Below are positions 8,870-19,822 of a DNA stretch of 36,523 bases, one piece after another. This stretch comes from Gnetum montanum (taxonomy: Eukaryota > Streptophyta > Gnetopsida > Gnetales > Gnetaceae). Positions within the stretch are counted from its first letter, which is position 1, and the number at the start of each line of letters is the position of its first letter. The notes below the pieces were generated by a model. That model did not search any database. It was not told the DNA's origin and was given only the letters and a program-made list of their open reading frames with translations. The stretch is from assembly GCA_015680685.1 (NCBI GenBank), contig MNCI01001832.1:609886-646408 (forward strand). Direction: 5' to 3'. The translations under genes and the position numbers were made by a program.

Positions 8870-9371
8870 GTATGTTCATTAGAGAACTATGGATCTATGG
8901 TTTCTTGGTCATTAATAAGAAAAATAGTAAGTTGTATGACTATAGCTTGACTTTTTATTGAGGACTAAGAAACATAATGAAGGTCAAACTCTATTGTTAT
9001 GGCTTTCCATTGGGGTATATAGCTACTCTCATAGATGTTGGTTGTTATGGCTTTGAGTATGTTATCTTTGCAAATGATGTTGACTTGGGTCCTAAAGAGG
9101 TAGTGTCTTCACTTCTTCAATTAGAAGACTAGCACTAGACAATACTTCTTCACTTCAATGTATCATGTCTCATGGGCAAGTAATGCATCGCTAAGGTAGT
9201 ATAATAGCATCTCTGCTTCATCATCATGTTTCTAATGGAGCAGAGAGGTAATGATGTGTTAGAGATAGCAAGGTAGATGTAGAATGATTTATCCTCTTGT
9301 GGAGGATAGACCATCGATAGTTGTGCTAACTCTAGTTTAAGGTTTTCAAAGGCATCTTGGCATTGAGCCAT
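8870..9371 (-). pseudogene. Gypsy-type RNase H domain, decayed
   Basis: Starts MAQCQDAFENLKLELAQLSM at 9371 (the family's C-AF-LK--L-- opening). It continues KSFYIYLAISNTSLPLCSIR at about 9280, then in other frames gives CYYTTLAMHYLP and RHYLFRTQV near 9080, matching the L-HYF--H-V end of Ty3 RNase H. Frameshifts and TAG codons interrupt it repeatedly. Confidence 0.72.
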
Positions 9372-10588
9372 TCACTATAGTGAATCCCTTTCTTAAGAAA
9401 GTGTTGCATAGGTTGTAACTTATCTATAAGTCTAGTGATAAATCTATAGATAAATTGTACTCTTCCTTGCAATCCTTGAAGCTCCTTAAGGTTAATAGAC
9501 ATTGCTAATTTGGATATGGATTTAACCTTATCAATATCAACATGTATCCATACTTCAAATACTAGAAACCCAAGCATCCTGTCGGTCTCAACATCGAAGA
9601 TACACTTCTTGGGATTAAGCCTAAGCTATATTTGAGGCATTGTTCAAGTACAAGGTCTAGGTCATTAGCATGGTTGTTGGCCACTTTGGACTTAACAACT
9701 ATATCATCTACGTAATCATTGAGAAAACCTAGGATGTAATCACTAAAAATATAGATCATGACTCTCTGATAGGTTGCCCTCATGTTCCTAAGGCCAAAAG
9801 ATAGCATAGTATAGCAAAAGGTACCCTAAGGAGTTAAGAAGGTCATGCTGAGTTAATGTTTTAGGTTGATCCTAATCTAGTTATATCCTAAGAACCCATT
9901 CGTAATGGATAATAAGGCATGTCTAGCCATAGTATCAATAAGTTGATCAATACTAGGCAAAGGAAAGTCATCCTTGATGGTTGCTTTATTTAGGTCTCAA
10001 GAATTGATGCAAATACAAATATTTCCATTTTTCTTAGGACTACCACTATGTTGAATATCCATTCTGCGTAGTCAATAGCTCAGATGAAGCCAATTTGGTA
10101 GAGCTTTGAGATCTCATTATGAACTACTAGGGCCAAATCATATATAATCTTGTTAAATTTTTGCTTAACTATTCTTATGCTAGGATCAAGTATGATGTTG
10201 TGTTGTACTAAGCATGGATCTAGACCTAGCATATATTCATATGACTAGGCAAAGGTCTTAATGTTGTCTTGTAGAACCTTGGTGATGTATTGAGCCTATT
10301 AAGGTTCCAATGAGGAACTTAGTTTAAGGGTTTTCTCCTTGCCACTCTGTGTTGTGATAGAAATCTCAATGAGAGATTCCTCAGTAATGTTGCTAGCTTC
10401 TAGGTCAAGAGTTTTGACTATGTTTTTAGGCCATTCAAGAGGTTTTTCTATTGAGGCTATGTGGTTAGCAAGACTCTTAGACTCAAGATCTAAGTAATCA
10501 AGGTTGATAGACCATTCTACATCACCATAAGGCCTACCTAGACTTAAAGGAAAACTAATATGATCCCAAGTATTCATACTTTAGTCCT
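9372..10588 (-). pseudogene. Reverse transcriptase of the large element
   Basis: The exon opens just after a splice-acceptor-like CAG (10589-10591 region) with SMNTWDHISFPLSLGRPYGD. It continues to KTLKLSSSLEP (10299), then DLNKATIKDDFPLPSIDQLI at about 9990-9930, LSFGLRNMRATYQRVMIYIF from 9804 (RT block LPFGLKNA-ATYQR) and LNDYVDDIVVKSK with the catalytic YVDD at 9703-9714. The thumb/connection part is VWIHVDIDKVKSISKLAMSI and LKELQGLQGRVQFIYRFITR (about 9550-9430). The order is that of a plant Ty3 RT. Many stops and at least four frameshifts mean no activity. The catalytic YVDD itself is intact. Confidence 0.88.
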
Positions 10589-10612
10589 GCACATAAACCA
10601 AAAGCATATTAA
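10584..10612 (-). promoter_or_regulatory. Splice-acceptor-like site before the RT exon
   Basis: On the minus strand the sequence reads TATGCTTTTGGTTTATGTGCAG followed by GACTAAAGTATGAATACTTG. This is a T-rich tract, then CAG, and recognisable pol sequence starts at once in a compatible frame. Ogre elements are known to splice an intron between protease and RT, so this is a good candidate acceptor. I could not fix the matching donor; protease-side coding fades near 20570-20600. Confidence 0.55.
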
Positions 10613-11200
10613 GTGGAACTTGGGTGAAAATAAATAAATAATGTCAAAATGCTATAAAATGCAAATAAAATGTGAACAAGGTCATACAAGGTTATAGGAG
10701 AAAAAAAATGTAATGAAGGCTAAAAAAAGATTAAGCAAAGACCAAATAAGCATAACAAGATGAAACAAGGTTAACTAAGGTCACAAGCTTGCCAATGTAA
10801 GGCGATGCCAACTTTAGGCCTTAGTGGGCCATGATCACATGGTACAAAATGGTGGTTAGGAAAGGTCAAGCCCCATCATTCCATATCAATAAAAATATAA
10901 TTAAGGCTATATATTGCTATAATGTAGAGAATAAAGGCAAACACATTGAGATTAAGGTGGTATTGAGGGTAAATAAGGTCAAAAATGAAATAATGATCAA
11001 AATAGGTAATAATATGATGAAACAAGGTTGAATAAGGTAAAGTAGAACATATATGATGAATTCACATGAAAACATGATAAAAAAGGTTTATATTTTTCCA
11101 ATTTTAGGCCTTAGCAGGCCATGGTTTAAGGCTACAAGGCTAGTGGGTAAGGTTGAGCATCAACAGAGGCTATTTGGACTAAAAAAGTAGGGCTTTCAAG
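10600..11200 (+). repeat. A-rich spacer with GGCC motif cluster B
   Basis: A-rich sequence without a supported gene. It holds the 29-bp-type motif at about 10789-10832 (TTGCCAATGTAAGGCGATGC and CCAACTTTAGGCCTTAGTGG) and about 11094-11140 (CCAATTTTAGGCCTTAGCAG, then GGCCATGG). Orientation is the same as in clusters A and C. Confidence 0.65.
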
Positions 11201-14200
11201 GATTCTTGCTGAACCCACACTAGCCACACTAGCCACTGTGGAAGGGGTGACCTCCAGCATGGATAAAATCTAGATAGTTTCCTAGGTTCTTTTCAGTTAA
11301 TTTCTAACTTCCAATGGCTTGCATGTTAGTTTAGTTGACTAGGAAGGGGAATGAATAAATTTTGGAGTCAGTTTCAACCCCTAGGACCTTCTGTTTAAGC
11401 TTGAAATTATTTTCCATGCTAGTTCCAAGATGGCTAGGATGGAGCCAATGTGGAGACCACTAAAGGTATGTTTAATGGATTCTAGAGGGTTAAAATTTGG
11501 ATTCTAAGGCCTTCCCATGGTAGCACAAGGCTAGATATATCAAAATTGATCACTTTGGAGGTCAAAAATAGTCAAAAAGCATGCTTTGAAGTCACACCCC
11601 CTATCTCCACGTTGGCTAGCATGGAAGAAGGGGTTCTTAGTGTAGAAGATTAAAATTTGGATTAAAGAAGGGTTAAATAGCATCAAATCAAGATATGGAA
11701 CTAAGATCTGGTGGTTGTATATCCTCTAATTGTGTTTTTAGGTCATTTTAGGTAGGTTTTGGTGGTTAAAATTGGTTTAGGATAATATCCATGTTGGGTC
11801 CATGCTAGCCAATGTGGAGCCAACATGGAGTAGAGGGGATGCCCTTGCTTTTTAAAGTTTCTTAGCTCATAGGGTTGTAAAATAGGATTTCTCAAGTTTT
11901 TGGGTGATTTTAACTAGTATAGGAGCTGTTTAAGATCATGAAAAATTATCCCTCATTTGATCCACTCTAGGGAGGTTAGTCTAGCATGGAGGATGTGAGT
12001 TAATAAGATTCAATAGCTAAAACAGGGTCTAACAAGCATAAAATTAAGGCTATGAGATCTTAGGCTTTGTCAGTATAGGCTTTTGATCTTTGGGAGTGTT
12101 AATATGTTGCCAAAAGTGGAAAGGTAGCTCTTCCAAGTTATATCTATGCTACATAGTGTGGAAGAGGCCTTCCTCAGTGTGGATTAATGAAAAATCTAAA
12201 ATTTAGACTAGTTTTGACCATAATCAACCATGCATGTTAGCTTGCAGAGTTGCCTAGGTTAAGGGCTAGGGTTTGGTGTCAAAATTTAGCAATTTTGAGG
12301 GTCTTTAAGTGATTTTTTATCCCCTAGCTTCCATGCTAGATCTACACTAGCTAGCATAGATGGGATGATCCCCAACATGGAAGATCCAAGGGAGCTTATT
12401 TTTTGCTATTTTTTAATCAATTTTGTCATGCATTCATGTCTCCAAGATTGCCAATGTTGATTGTTAAGGTCTAGGATCAAAATCTAGTAATTTTGCAAAT
12501 TTTTAGATGGCTCTTGGGCTTACTCCTCTTGCTCCACACTAGATCCATGCTACCTAGCATGGATAGGATTCTCCCTAGTGTGGAGACTCCAAGGGAGGCA
12601 ATTTTGGGCTAGTTTGGTTGACTTTTAGAAGTTTGATGGCTTCTAGAAGGGTTGGGTTGTTGCCATAAGTAAATTGAAATGAAAATTTCATAAGGTTTTA
12701 CTTTACCCCATTTTATGAATGCTAGGTTGGGGTGCTCAATGTGGATAAGGTTCCTCTCATTGTGGATGCACTTGAAACCAAGATTTTGATCACTTTTAGC
12801 GAGATTTGATAGGGTTTCAAAGTTACTAGGGTTGTAGGGGTTGAGGGCTAGTGTTTAGTATCAAATATAGGTAATTTTAAAGGTTTATAAGTGGTTTCAA
12901 GAGTCATCTCTCTATTTCCATGCTAACACCATGTTGCCTAGTGTCGATAGGATCCTCCCCAACATGGAAAATCTAAGGAGGTTGATTTTTGGCTATATTT
13001 GGCTACCTTTTGGAAGTCTAGTGGCTTTTGAAAAGGCTAACAAGGTTTTAGTGCAAGTACAAGATAATTTGATGTTATTTTGATGCATTTGGGACCCCTC
13101 ATGAATCTTTCTAGCTGTATCCATGCTAAATCTATGTTGACTACATGGATAAATAAAAAATTTTAGATATAGATTCTTTTGATAGAAAATCAACCATGCA
13201 TGTTAGCCTCTGGGGTTTCCAGTGTTGATTTTCTAGATTTGGTATCAAAATACACTATTTTGGAGGCTCTTAGATGCCTCATGCAATCATCCCACATTTT
13301 TCCACACTAGGAATGGTGGCCTCAATATGGATGAGACGGAGAAGATAGTTTTCTACCATTTTTGATAAATTTTGGGACACTTGGAGGTTCTAAAAGGTTT
13401 TAGTAAGGTCTAGAGGTCACTAGGGTAAGTTATTAGGTTATTTTTGGTCATAAAGTAGGTTTATTGCAGACCCATAGGCTTTCATGTAGGGCAACATGGA
13501 GGAGGATTCACCATCATGGAGAAGGTTTGAAATGAAAAAAAAATTGTTACTTTTTTATCATGCTTGGCTTCCGAAAGCTACCAAAGGGCCTTAGAGTCTG
13601 AAAAGAGGCAACTGGATAGTCAATTTTAGCAATTTTGATCATCCCCCACCCATCCATGTAGGATCCATGCTACCCAATGTGGATCTACCAAATTTGAAGG
13701 TTTCAAGCACTTTTGACTAGATTCAATGATGTGTCAGGGTTGTTGGGGGTGACTAGAGGGGTTCTAGGTCATGTGGGTCCACTTTGGGGATCATATTTTG
13801 GTTAGATGAGCACTAGGGAGTAAGCATGAGTGTTAGCCCCCCTAGCTCCATGTTGGGCTCCATGCTAGGTAGGGTTGCCCTAGCGTGAAAGCCCAAAATG
13901 TTAGGTTTTGAGAAGATCTAACCCCTTTTTGGAGCTTGGGATTGGATGAGGTAGGTCACAATTGTCAAAAATGGCAAGGGAGTTAGTGTGGAAGCATTGT
14001 AAGGTAATCAAGGCTAGTATCCATACTAGTTTCATGTTTCCTTGTGTGGATATAGGTGTGGAAGGGTTATGTCAAGGTTATATGGGTTCTAAGGGATGCA
14101 AAACTTAGCATAAAGGAGGTTTCCACACTTTGCATGGGAGTCGTATGACGGGGCTCACAAAAAAAAATTCAAAAATTTGAACTTAGTATTTTTCTCCCAC

Positions 14201-14480
14201 CATTTCTAGTGTAGAAAACACTTTTTTGCCCTTTTTACTTTAATGCACTTTGAGTTTCGATGCACAAAATTGGCAATAGGGAAATTAGTGTAGGCATTTA
14301 GGTTTTAATATGATTTTTAAGGTCAAATTTGTTTCAAACACACACTACAACTCTCATTCAACACACAATGCATTATAGGGGAGTTCTAGTAGAGGTTTTT
14401 TCTACACAACACTTCTCATCCTTAGCATGGAAGCATAGATCTCCTTCCTGGCTAGCATAGATAGTTCAATTCTTCTAGAT
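11200..14480 (+). repeat. Diverged tandem array, about 187-bp period, about 17 units
   Basis: A signature of CCATGCTAG or CCACACTAG words, followed by CTAGCATGGA or CAATGTGGAT and then CAACATGGA or TAGTGTGGA, recurs at about 11220, 11412, 11600, 11790, 11960, 12140, 12335, 12522, 12705, 12908, 13105, 13292, 13475, 13645, 13840 and 14010, with weaker copies near 14195 and 14425. The spacing averages about 187 bp. Best copies: 12335-12400, 12522-12600 and 12908-12980, which share TCCATGCTA, GGAT-GGATCCTCCCCAACATGG and CTAAGGAGG-like words. CpG is almost absent. No reading frame survives. The array ends about 30-80 bp before the ATG of the antisense gene. Confidence 0.8.
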
Positions 14481-14511
14481 TTCTTAGCTTTTCAACATTG
14501 GTGAAGTAAAG

Positions 14512-14633
14512 ATGAAGCACCGTGGAGGCAAGAGTAGAAACCCAAGGATCTAGAAGGTAGATGAGACTACATGGAACATCTGGCACCTACCTAGGATAGT
14601 TTCAATCTAAGCATCCTCCCTAATCACTCCAAG
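14512..14633 (+). pseudogene. Antisense gene exon 1 with start codon
   Basis: ATG at 14512 gives MKHRGGKSRNPRI, a TAG, KVDETTWNIWHLPRIVSI, a TAA, then ASSLITP, ending CCAAG before GTAGGC at 14634. The exon is 122 nt (phase 2), and its last two bases (AG) plus the first base of exon 2 (G) make an Arg codon. Exon 2 then reads ALLKPIFIMVELVGIPCCIG in the only open frame there. The intron of 1.6 kb is T-rich on this strand, as plant introns are. Confidence 0.6.
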
Positions 14634-16241
14634 GTAGGCCAATTCTAGTGGTTTTCTTTAGTTTCCTAGCCATTTTTCATAGTTTTCCTAACTAAGATGA
14701 GGTTGTTTTTGTCAAATCTATGGTGAGTGAATGGGTAGAATGAAATTCTAGCAAAATTCCATCTCATATTTTTGCTATTTCTACTTAGATCTAAGGTTAT
14801 TTTGTTATTAAGGTTTTTGGTACATTCAATTTTAAAATTAGGTTTGCTGCTTTCATGTGCTCTTTCCATCAATTTGGGGATGGAGTTGTTTTTGTTAGAT
14901 CTAGGCCTTAATATTTGTCAAAATTAAATTTTGAAAAAATTCCATCCCCTATTTTGATGATTTTAACATGGGTTTAAGGCTTTTTTTTTTGTTTTTTGGC
15001 TTTAATTCATGGCAAAATTAAATTAGGTTGTATGAATTTTATGTGCTTTTTAATATTTTTTTGTTGTTGAAAAAGTAAGCAGAGTTATGAATTTTTTACT
15101 ATGAAAATAGCTAAATATTATTGTAATCTAAGGTTATGAGCTTTTATTATAATGTTTAAGGTTTTTAATGGCTATGTGCTTACTTAATTTGTAGTTGCAA
15201 TGACAAAGTTATGGCTATTTTCATTAGGTTGCGTAGTTAGGGCTTGTGCTATTTTTTAGATATTCATGCAAGTATATGAATTTTCTTGAACAAAATAGCA
15301 GGGGTTTTGGATTTGTTTCTATTATGTCTATGTAGATCTTGGATTAAGCTTTCCAAAGAATGTGTAATCACTTATTTTGAAGTTAGAATGAAGTTTTTAC
15401 AAATTTTTCATTAAACTTGTGCAAAAAAAGGGATTTTTGTTGATGGCTAGATTACTACTTAGTATTTTTTATGTGTTTTCTACTAAACTGGATGTAAATT
15501 TTTAGCTATGTTGGTTATGGATATGTATCTCATGATTTCAAGATTCTTTATATGGTGGAATCACTAAAATAAGAGTTAAAATAGATTTTTAATGAATTTT
15601 TACTATGGTCACGTGATTTAGGGCTTTTTCATTAATAGTCAGGTTCCTACATGGTTTTCTTTATTTTCTATCAAAATCTTTGAGAATCCTTAGTTTTTCT
15701 AGTCATAAGGGTGTATCTTATGATTTTTTGATTCCAATGGTGGTGGAATCATCAAATTTGGGCTATGGTTAATTTTTTATGAATTTTCTCGTATAGTTGC
15801 ACATGTAGAGGTTTTTCTTGGTTGTCACAATTTCTCCCTTGGAGATGGGCAGCATGGACACGCTTAGAAATTTTTTTTGTCAACGTCCCATGCTCCTAGT
15901 GATTTCTAAAGATAGTAAATATGCTTTAAAGTTGGTTTCATGAGAAATAAAAAAAATTACTATTTTTAATAAGCTTTTTCCTATATGGTCATCTCCTAGG
16001 TTTTAAGGCTATTTTTTTGTCAATATGTTTTTGGACTAAGGCATGATTTTGGCTATAATGCATGAAGGCTACAAGGGTTGTAACAATGTTGTTGTTAAAT
16101 TTATGAATGAATTTTAACAAACCTTTTAGAGTTTTTTATGGAGGATAATTTCACCCCCAACTAGGGTGTTTTGTAAAATTGATTAAGAAATTCTTAGTGT
16201 TGAGACATGATTCTAATGATGTTCTTGTTTCCCCCATGCAG
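14634..16241 (+). other. T-rich first intron of the antisense gene
   Basis: About 1.6 kb of T-rich, frame-free sequence between GTAGGC and TTTCCCCCATGCAG. I see no internal gene, RNA or repeat in it. Confidence 0.5.
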
Positions 16242-17060
16242 GGCCCTACTAAAACCCATATTCATCATGGTTGAATTGGTTGGCATCCCATGTTGCATTG
16301 GCCAACCCAAGGTAAACACCACTTTGCTTGACATCTCTATGGTTTTGACCAAGGGCAAGGGAATTCCTTACCTACATCTTGTGGAACTTTAGTATGATGT
16401 TGTGGTCACACTTGTCTACAGATGTGGCCAAGGTCACAGTGGAGACACTAATGCCTTGAGCATCTAGTCTAATCACTAGGTTCATAACTGATGATTTGTT
16501 ACCTCATGTAGCAAGGGAGGTAGTAGACCTCATCGTCACATGATACCTTGCAGATATCTCAACTATGCCAAAGTATTGTCAGTATAATGATGACAACACT
16601 TTGATGGTGGTGTAGAGAGTCCACAAAATATTTTAGAACCCCCTAGCATTGTGTACCATCTATAGTAGTAAGCATGATTTTCATAGTGTTTTGATATTTT
16701 TGGCTTTATTTGGTTAAGTTACCTTTCCTAACCTGTTGGTTTTATGAACTTCTTGTAGGCATAGGATCAGTGATCAAGGCTTGATCACTAATAATCGTTA
16801 TTAGAACTATTATGTATGAATAGTGAAGAGGAGACTTTGATAGATACACTAAGGATTTCAACCTTGTCTACAAAAAGTGTGTGGCCAACAAGATGGTACA
16901 CAACTAGTGGGTGGGATCTAAGAGCATCCAGGATTAGACCTTTATTGATGGAAATTCTACATAAATAACACTAAGCAAAAATAAGAAAGGTAAATACATG
17001 AGTTGTAATGGATAATTTTTTTATGGTTACTAAGGTTTTAAGTGTTTGACTAGTTTTTAG

Positions 17061-18154
17061 ATGTGCCTATGTCAAGGCCAAATGCTTGTTGTTGCCTTGC
17101 AAGACCTTCCACCTCTACCAACATCACCTTGGTAGTTTTAGGATGTCATGAGGATATCATCATCCTAAAATTTGGTGAGGTGATACCAACATAGGAGTGA
17201 TTGAGGGGACATGCACCTAGGTACATCCAAGCAAACATTGAGCATGTGATTTTTCTTGATGTATTCATGACACCTATCCCTTTTATCCCCATTGTAGAGA
17301 TGCTGAATGTCATTGACTCCTTTAACATAGGAACCAATCATTTCAGTACCATAGTTCAAGGTGTATCAATTATCATACCCATAGATGGGGCCACCTTTTA
17401 TGACTTGTTTGGAATTCCCACTGATGGGACAAAAGTTTCCACTAGAATAGTGAAGGAAGTAGGCCATCGTGAGGAAATTTTGGAGTGGTCCAATGCTAGT
17501 AAGGGTCATTCTATTTTTTTCATGGATACCTTCATAAATCCTAAAGCAAAGGTTTCATACCTTTGTTTAGATCTTGTGCATTTCCTAAGCTATTATCACA
17601 AAAGAAGATAATCCATATTGCACAAGGGTGGACCTTTGGAAAGGTCCTGATAGAGGGTACTAGATTTAATTGGACAACTTCCTTGGCTATTGGGCTTTAG
17701 GAGAAGATTCTCAAACTTCATGATGATACCTATACCCGCATCCACATGCATTATGCATTATTTATAGGTTATTTAAAGAGGTTTTTGGAGTTCTTGGTGA
17801 TGTGGAGGAATGGATGATGGATGGCCCAAGACCTAGACCAACTTTCTAGGTCTTGGATAAAGTACATTTATTCAACCATGAAGACCTAGGACCCACCAAA
17901 TGAGATGGATGAGTTGCTATTTGTTACCACTAAGGACCTTAGTAGTAGGCGATGTGAGTCCCTTGATAGCATGGTGGAGGAGCCCTTGATAGTTTTACTG
18001 AATCTCCTGATGGCTTGATGGTTATGTATCAAGGTCAAAAGGGTAGCTAGGGCTAGGCTCAAGTGGCCCATAGAGGAAGCACCACTAGCATTAGAGCAAC
18101 CTACCTAGAAGAAGCTCAAGGTTAAGCTTAAAATTTCACATCAAGTAGTAATAG
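17061..18154 (+). pseudogene. Antisense gene exon 4: central domain
   Basis: The longest exon, about 360 codons. It opens VPMSRPNACCCLARPSTSTN, passes two stops, then has an open run of 136 codons (17201-17611). That run includes FSTIVQGVSIIIPIDGATFY, DLFGIPTDGTKVSTRIVKEV and SYLCLDLVHFLSYYHKRR. After a frameshift near 17610 it continues HIAQGWTFGKVLIEGTRFNW, LHDDTYTRIHMHYALFIGYL and NEMDELLFVTTKDLSSRRCE, up to the consensus donor AG|GTAAGT at 18155. The pattern T-V-G-----(F)---LFGIP resembles the 'putative plant transposon protein' domain (VRG------IN--LGLP). This likeness is weak and from memory; a profile search should test it. Confidence 0.6.
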
Positions 18155-18827
18155 GTAAGTTTTATTTGTGTTTTGGCTATTATATGTTTTAAGACTTATG
18201 GCCATGTTATGGTTTTATGTGCTAATAAGTTTTTTATGTGCTATGATGGTAGATAAGAATTAGGACATGATATCCCAAGCTTACACAGAGGAGGAAGCAT
18301 AGAGATATGTAGCCATTGTAATGCAAGAAGAAAAAAGGTATGCAAGGTGCTCTTATAGTAGCATGAGGCCAAAGGGTTAGCCAACATAGATCTAAATAAT
18401 CTAGATGCCTTGTTTGATGAGGCGGTACTAGGTGCATCCCTTGTTATCATCTTAGAGGGGGAAGAGGAGGAGCCAAGTATGCACATGTCTTAACACTTCT
18501 CATTATATCCTATGATTTTAGGTTTGATTTTCATTCTAACCATTTGATAATTATTATGCTTGTAGTAGTCTTGAGCCACCAGTAAAGGCCCTTGCCCTTA
18601 CATTTCAAGTGAAACAATAGGTAGAGGTCCTGGACAAGATGAAGCTCATGCATGGGATGGCCAAGGACATCATCGACTAATTGCAACCAGTTTCACTAGA
18701 GATAGGTAAGAGCTTTTTTTTCTATGCCTTAGTCATTTTGCTATGTTATAGGTAATGTTTATGTTATGGCTATCTTAGGTTATGAACTATGCTATGATTA
18801 TATTTTATGGTTATGTGTTACTTGTAG

Positions 18828-19651
18828 TGTCATTAGTAGAGTGGGATCCTAGCCAAGACATGGAGTTTAACTCCATGCCAAAGCTTCCCTCTGATGTATA
18901 GAGTGTACCCTTGAAGTTGTATGAAATTGCTACTAATCTTGCAATTTTGTGCACAAAAACTTCATCGGAGATGGAGAGGTCTAATGAATTTCTATGGGAG
19001 TAGGTTGTGGCCTTAAGGGAGGAGACCCAATGGTAGCTGCAACTATTAGGAAACTCTAGGAACACAAGGCCTTTGTGGAAGCCCAGGTGAACAAATTAGC
19101 GAACTTATGTTTCAAAGAGATCATGTGGGCTTGCTGCTGGAATGCCATCCACAACAAGGTGGTACTCTCATGGGAGATGGCAGAGTAGTGGATGTAGATG
19201 GATCTCATCTCCCAAAAGGCTGAGGATTGAAAAGATCATAATGCATGGGTCCTAGAGTGGGGTAAAACATAAAAGGACCACAAATGAAAATATAAGGCTA
19301 ATTGGGAGGCTTGCTTGAAGTAGATCAAAGAGGAGTCAATTGAATGACATAAGAGAGAGTTGTTCATTTAGGGGATTTAGGTAGAGAGCATCTACTAGCT
19401 CTTTAAGAGCACTCTCTTGGTGGAAACATCTCCTACTCCTTAGATCACCACTATTGTAGGCAAGACTTCTATGGCTATGATTACTTGAGAACCACCTACT
19501 TGGATTGAAGTGGATAGAACTAACATCCTCATAGGGATTAATTTCAAGGATATTGACTAGGCCAACATGATGGAAGAAAAAATTCTCCATTGTTTGGAGA
19601 ATGGTCTTCAACATCTATCCATAGAGGTTGTGCAACCAGTTTCCCCATGGG
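18828..19651 (+). pseudogene. Antisense gene exon 7: coiled-coil-like region
   Basis: Starts in phase after TTACTTGTAG. It reads SLVEWDPSQDMEFNSMPKLP, KLYEIATNLAILCTKTSSEM and ERSNEFLWE. After a frameshift it continues QVNKLANLCFKEIMWACCWN, VVLSWEMAE and KYKANWEACLK, ending ENGLQHLSIEVVQPVSPWD. It is rich in Glu, Lys, Trp and Leu, as in coiled coils. At least nine stops interrupt it, most of them TAG. The following donor reads GATTAA instead of GT and may have been destroyed by mutation. Confidence 0.5.
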
Positions 19652-19748
19652 ATTAATGCATTTGATGTTTTAGTTTTATTTTTGGATTGGTTTAAGTTAT
19701 AGTCTTGGTTGCTGGTTACTGATTGGCTTTGTGTTATTGTATTTCAAG

Positions 19749-19822
19749 CATCAAGAGATATTGGTGGTCCCAGTGGTGAGGGTGGGGATGATCCATCACT
19801 TGCTCCTATAGATGCCTCTTAG
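19749..19822 (+). pseudogene. Possible last exon of the antisense gene
   Basis: After the acceptor TGTTATTGTATTTCAAG the frame reads SRDIGGPSGEGGDDPSLAPI, DAS and then TAG at 19820-19822. A Gly/Asp-rich tail is plausible for a C-terminus. The phase agrees with the other introns (phase 1), but the upstream donor is not intact. Confidence 0.4.

Larger units (their letters stand above)
14512..19822 (+). pseudogene. Decayed multi-exon gene antisense to the retroelement
   Basis: I read eight exons: 14512-14633, 16242-16667, 16759-16989, 17061-18154, 18253 to about 18476, about 18566-18705, 18828 to about 19651, and 19749-19822 (stop TAG). Introns begin GTAGGC, GTAAGC, GTAAAT, GTAAGT and GTAAGA and end in T-rich tracts plus CAG or TAG. 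Junctions 1/2, 2/3, 3/4, 4/5 and 6/7 keep the reading phase. Junctions 5/6 and 7/8 are uncertain, and the last donor seems lost. The product would be about 1,000 residues: an N-terminal region, a central globular part (exon 4) and a Glu/Trp/Lys-rich, probably coiled-coil C-terminus (exon 7). Exons carry in-frame stops and a few frameshifts (about 16410, 17610, 18350, 19050). I do not recognise the family. TAT elements are known to carry additional ORFs, some antisense, some related to plant-transposon proteins. Confidence 0.68.

Noticed and set aside
11200-14480. CRISPR-like array
   Set aside because: Repeats are long-period, highly diverged and lie inside a plant retroelement; there are no short identical repeats with unique spacers.
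17146-17359. Minus-strand frames opposite antisense exon 4
   Set aside because: They overlap the open plus-strand exon, which has phase-consistent splice sites, and they match none of the pol domains expected on the minus strand.
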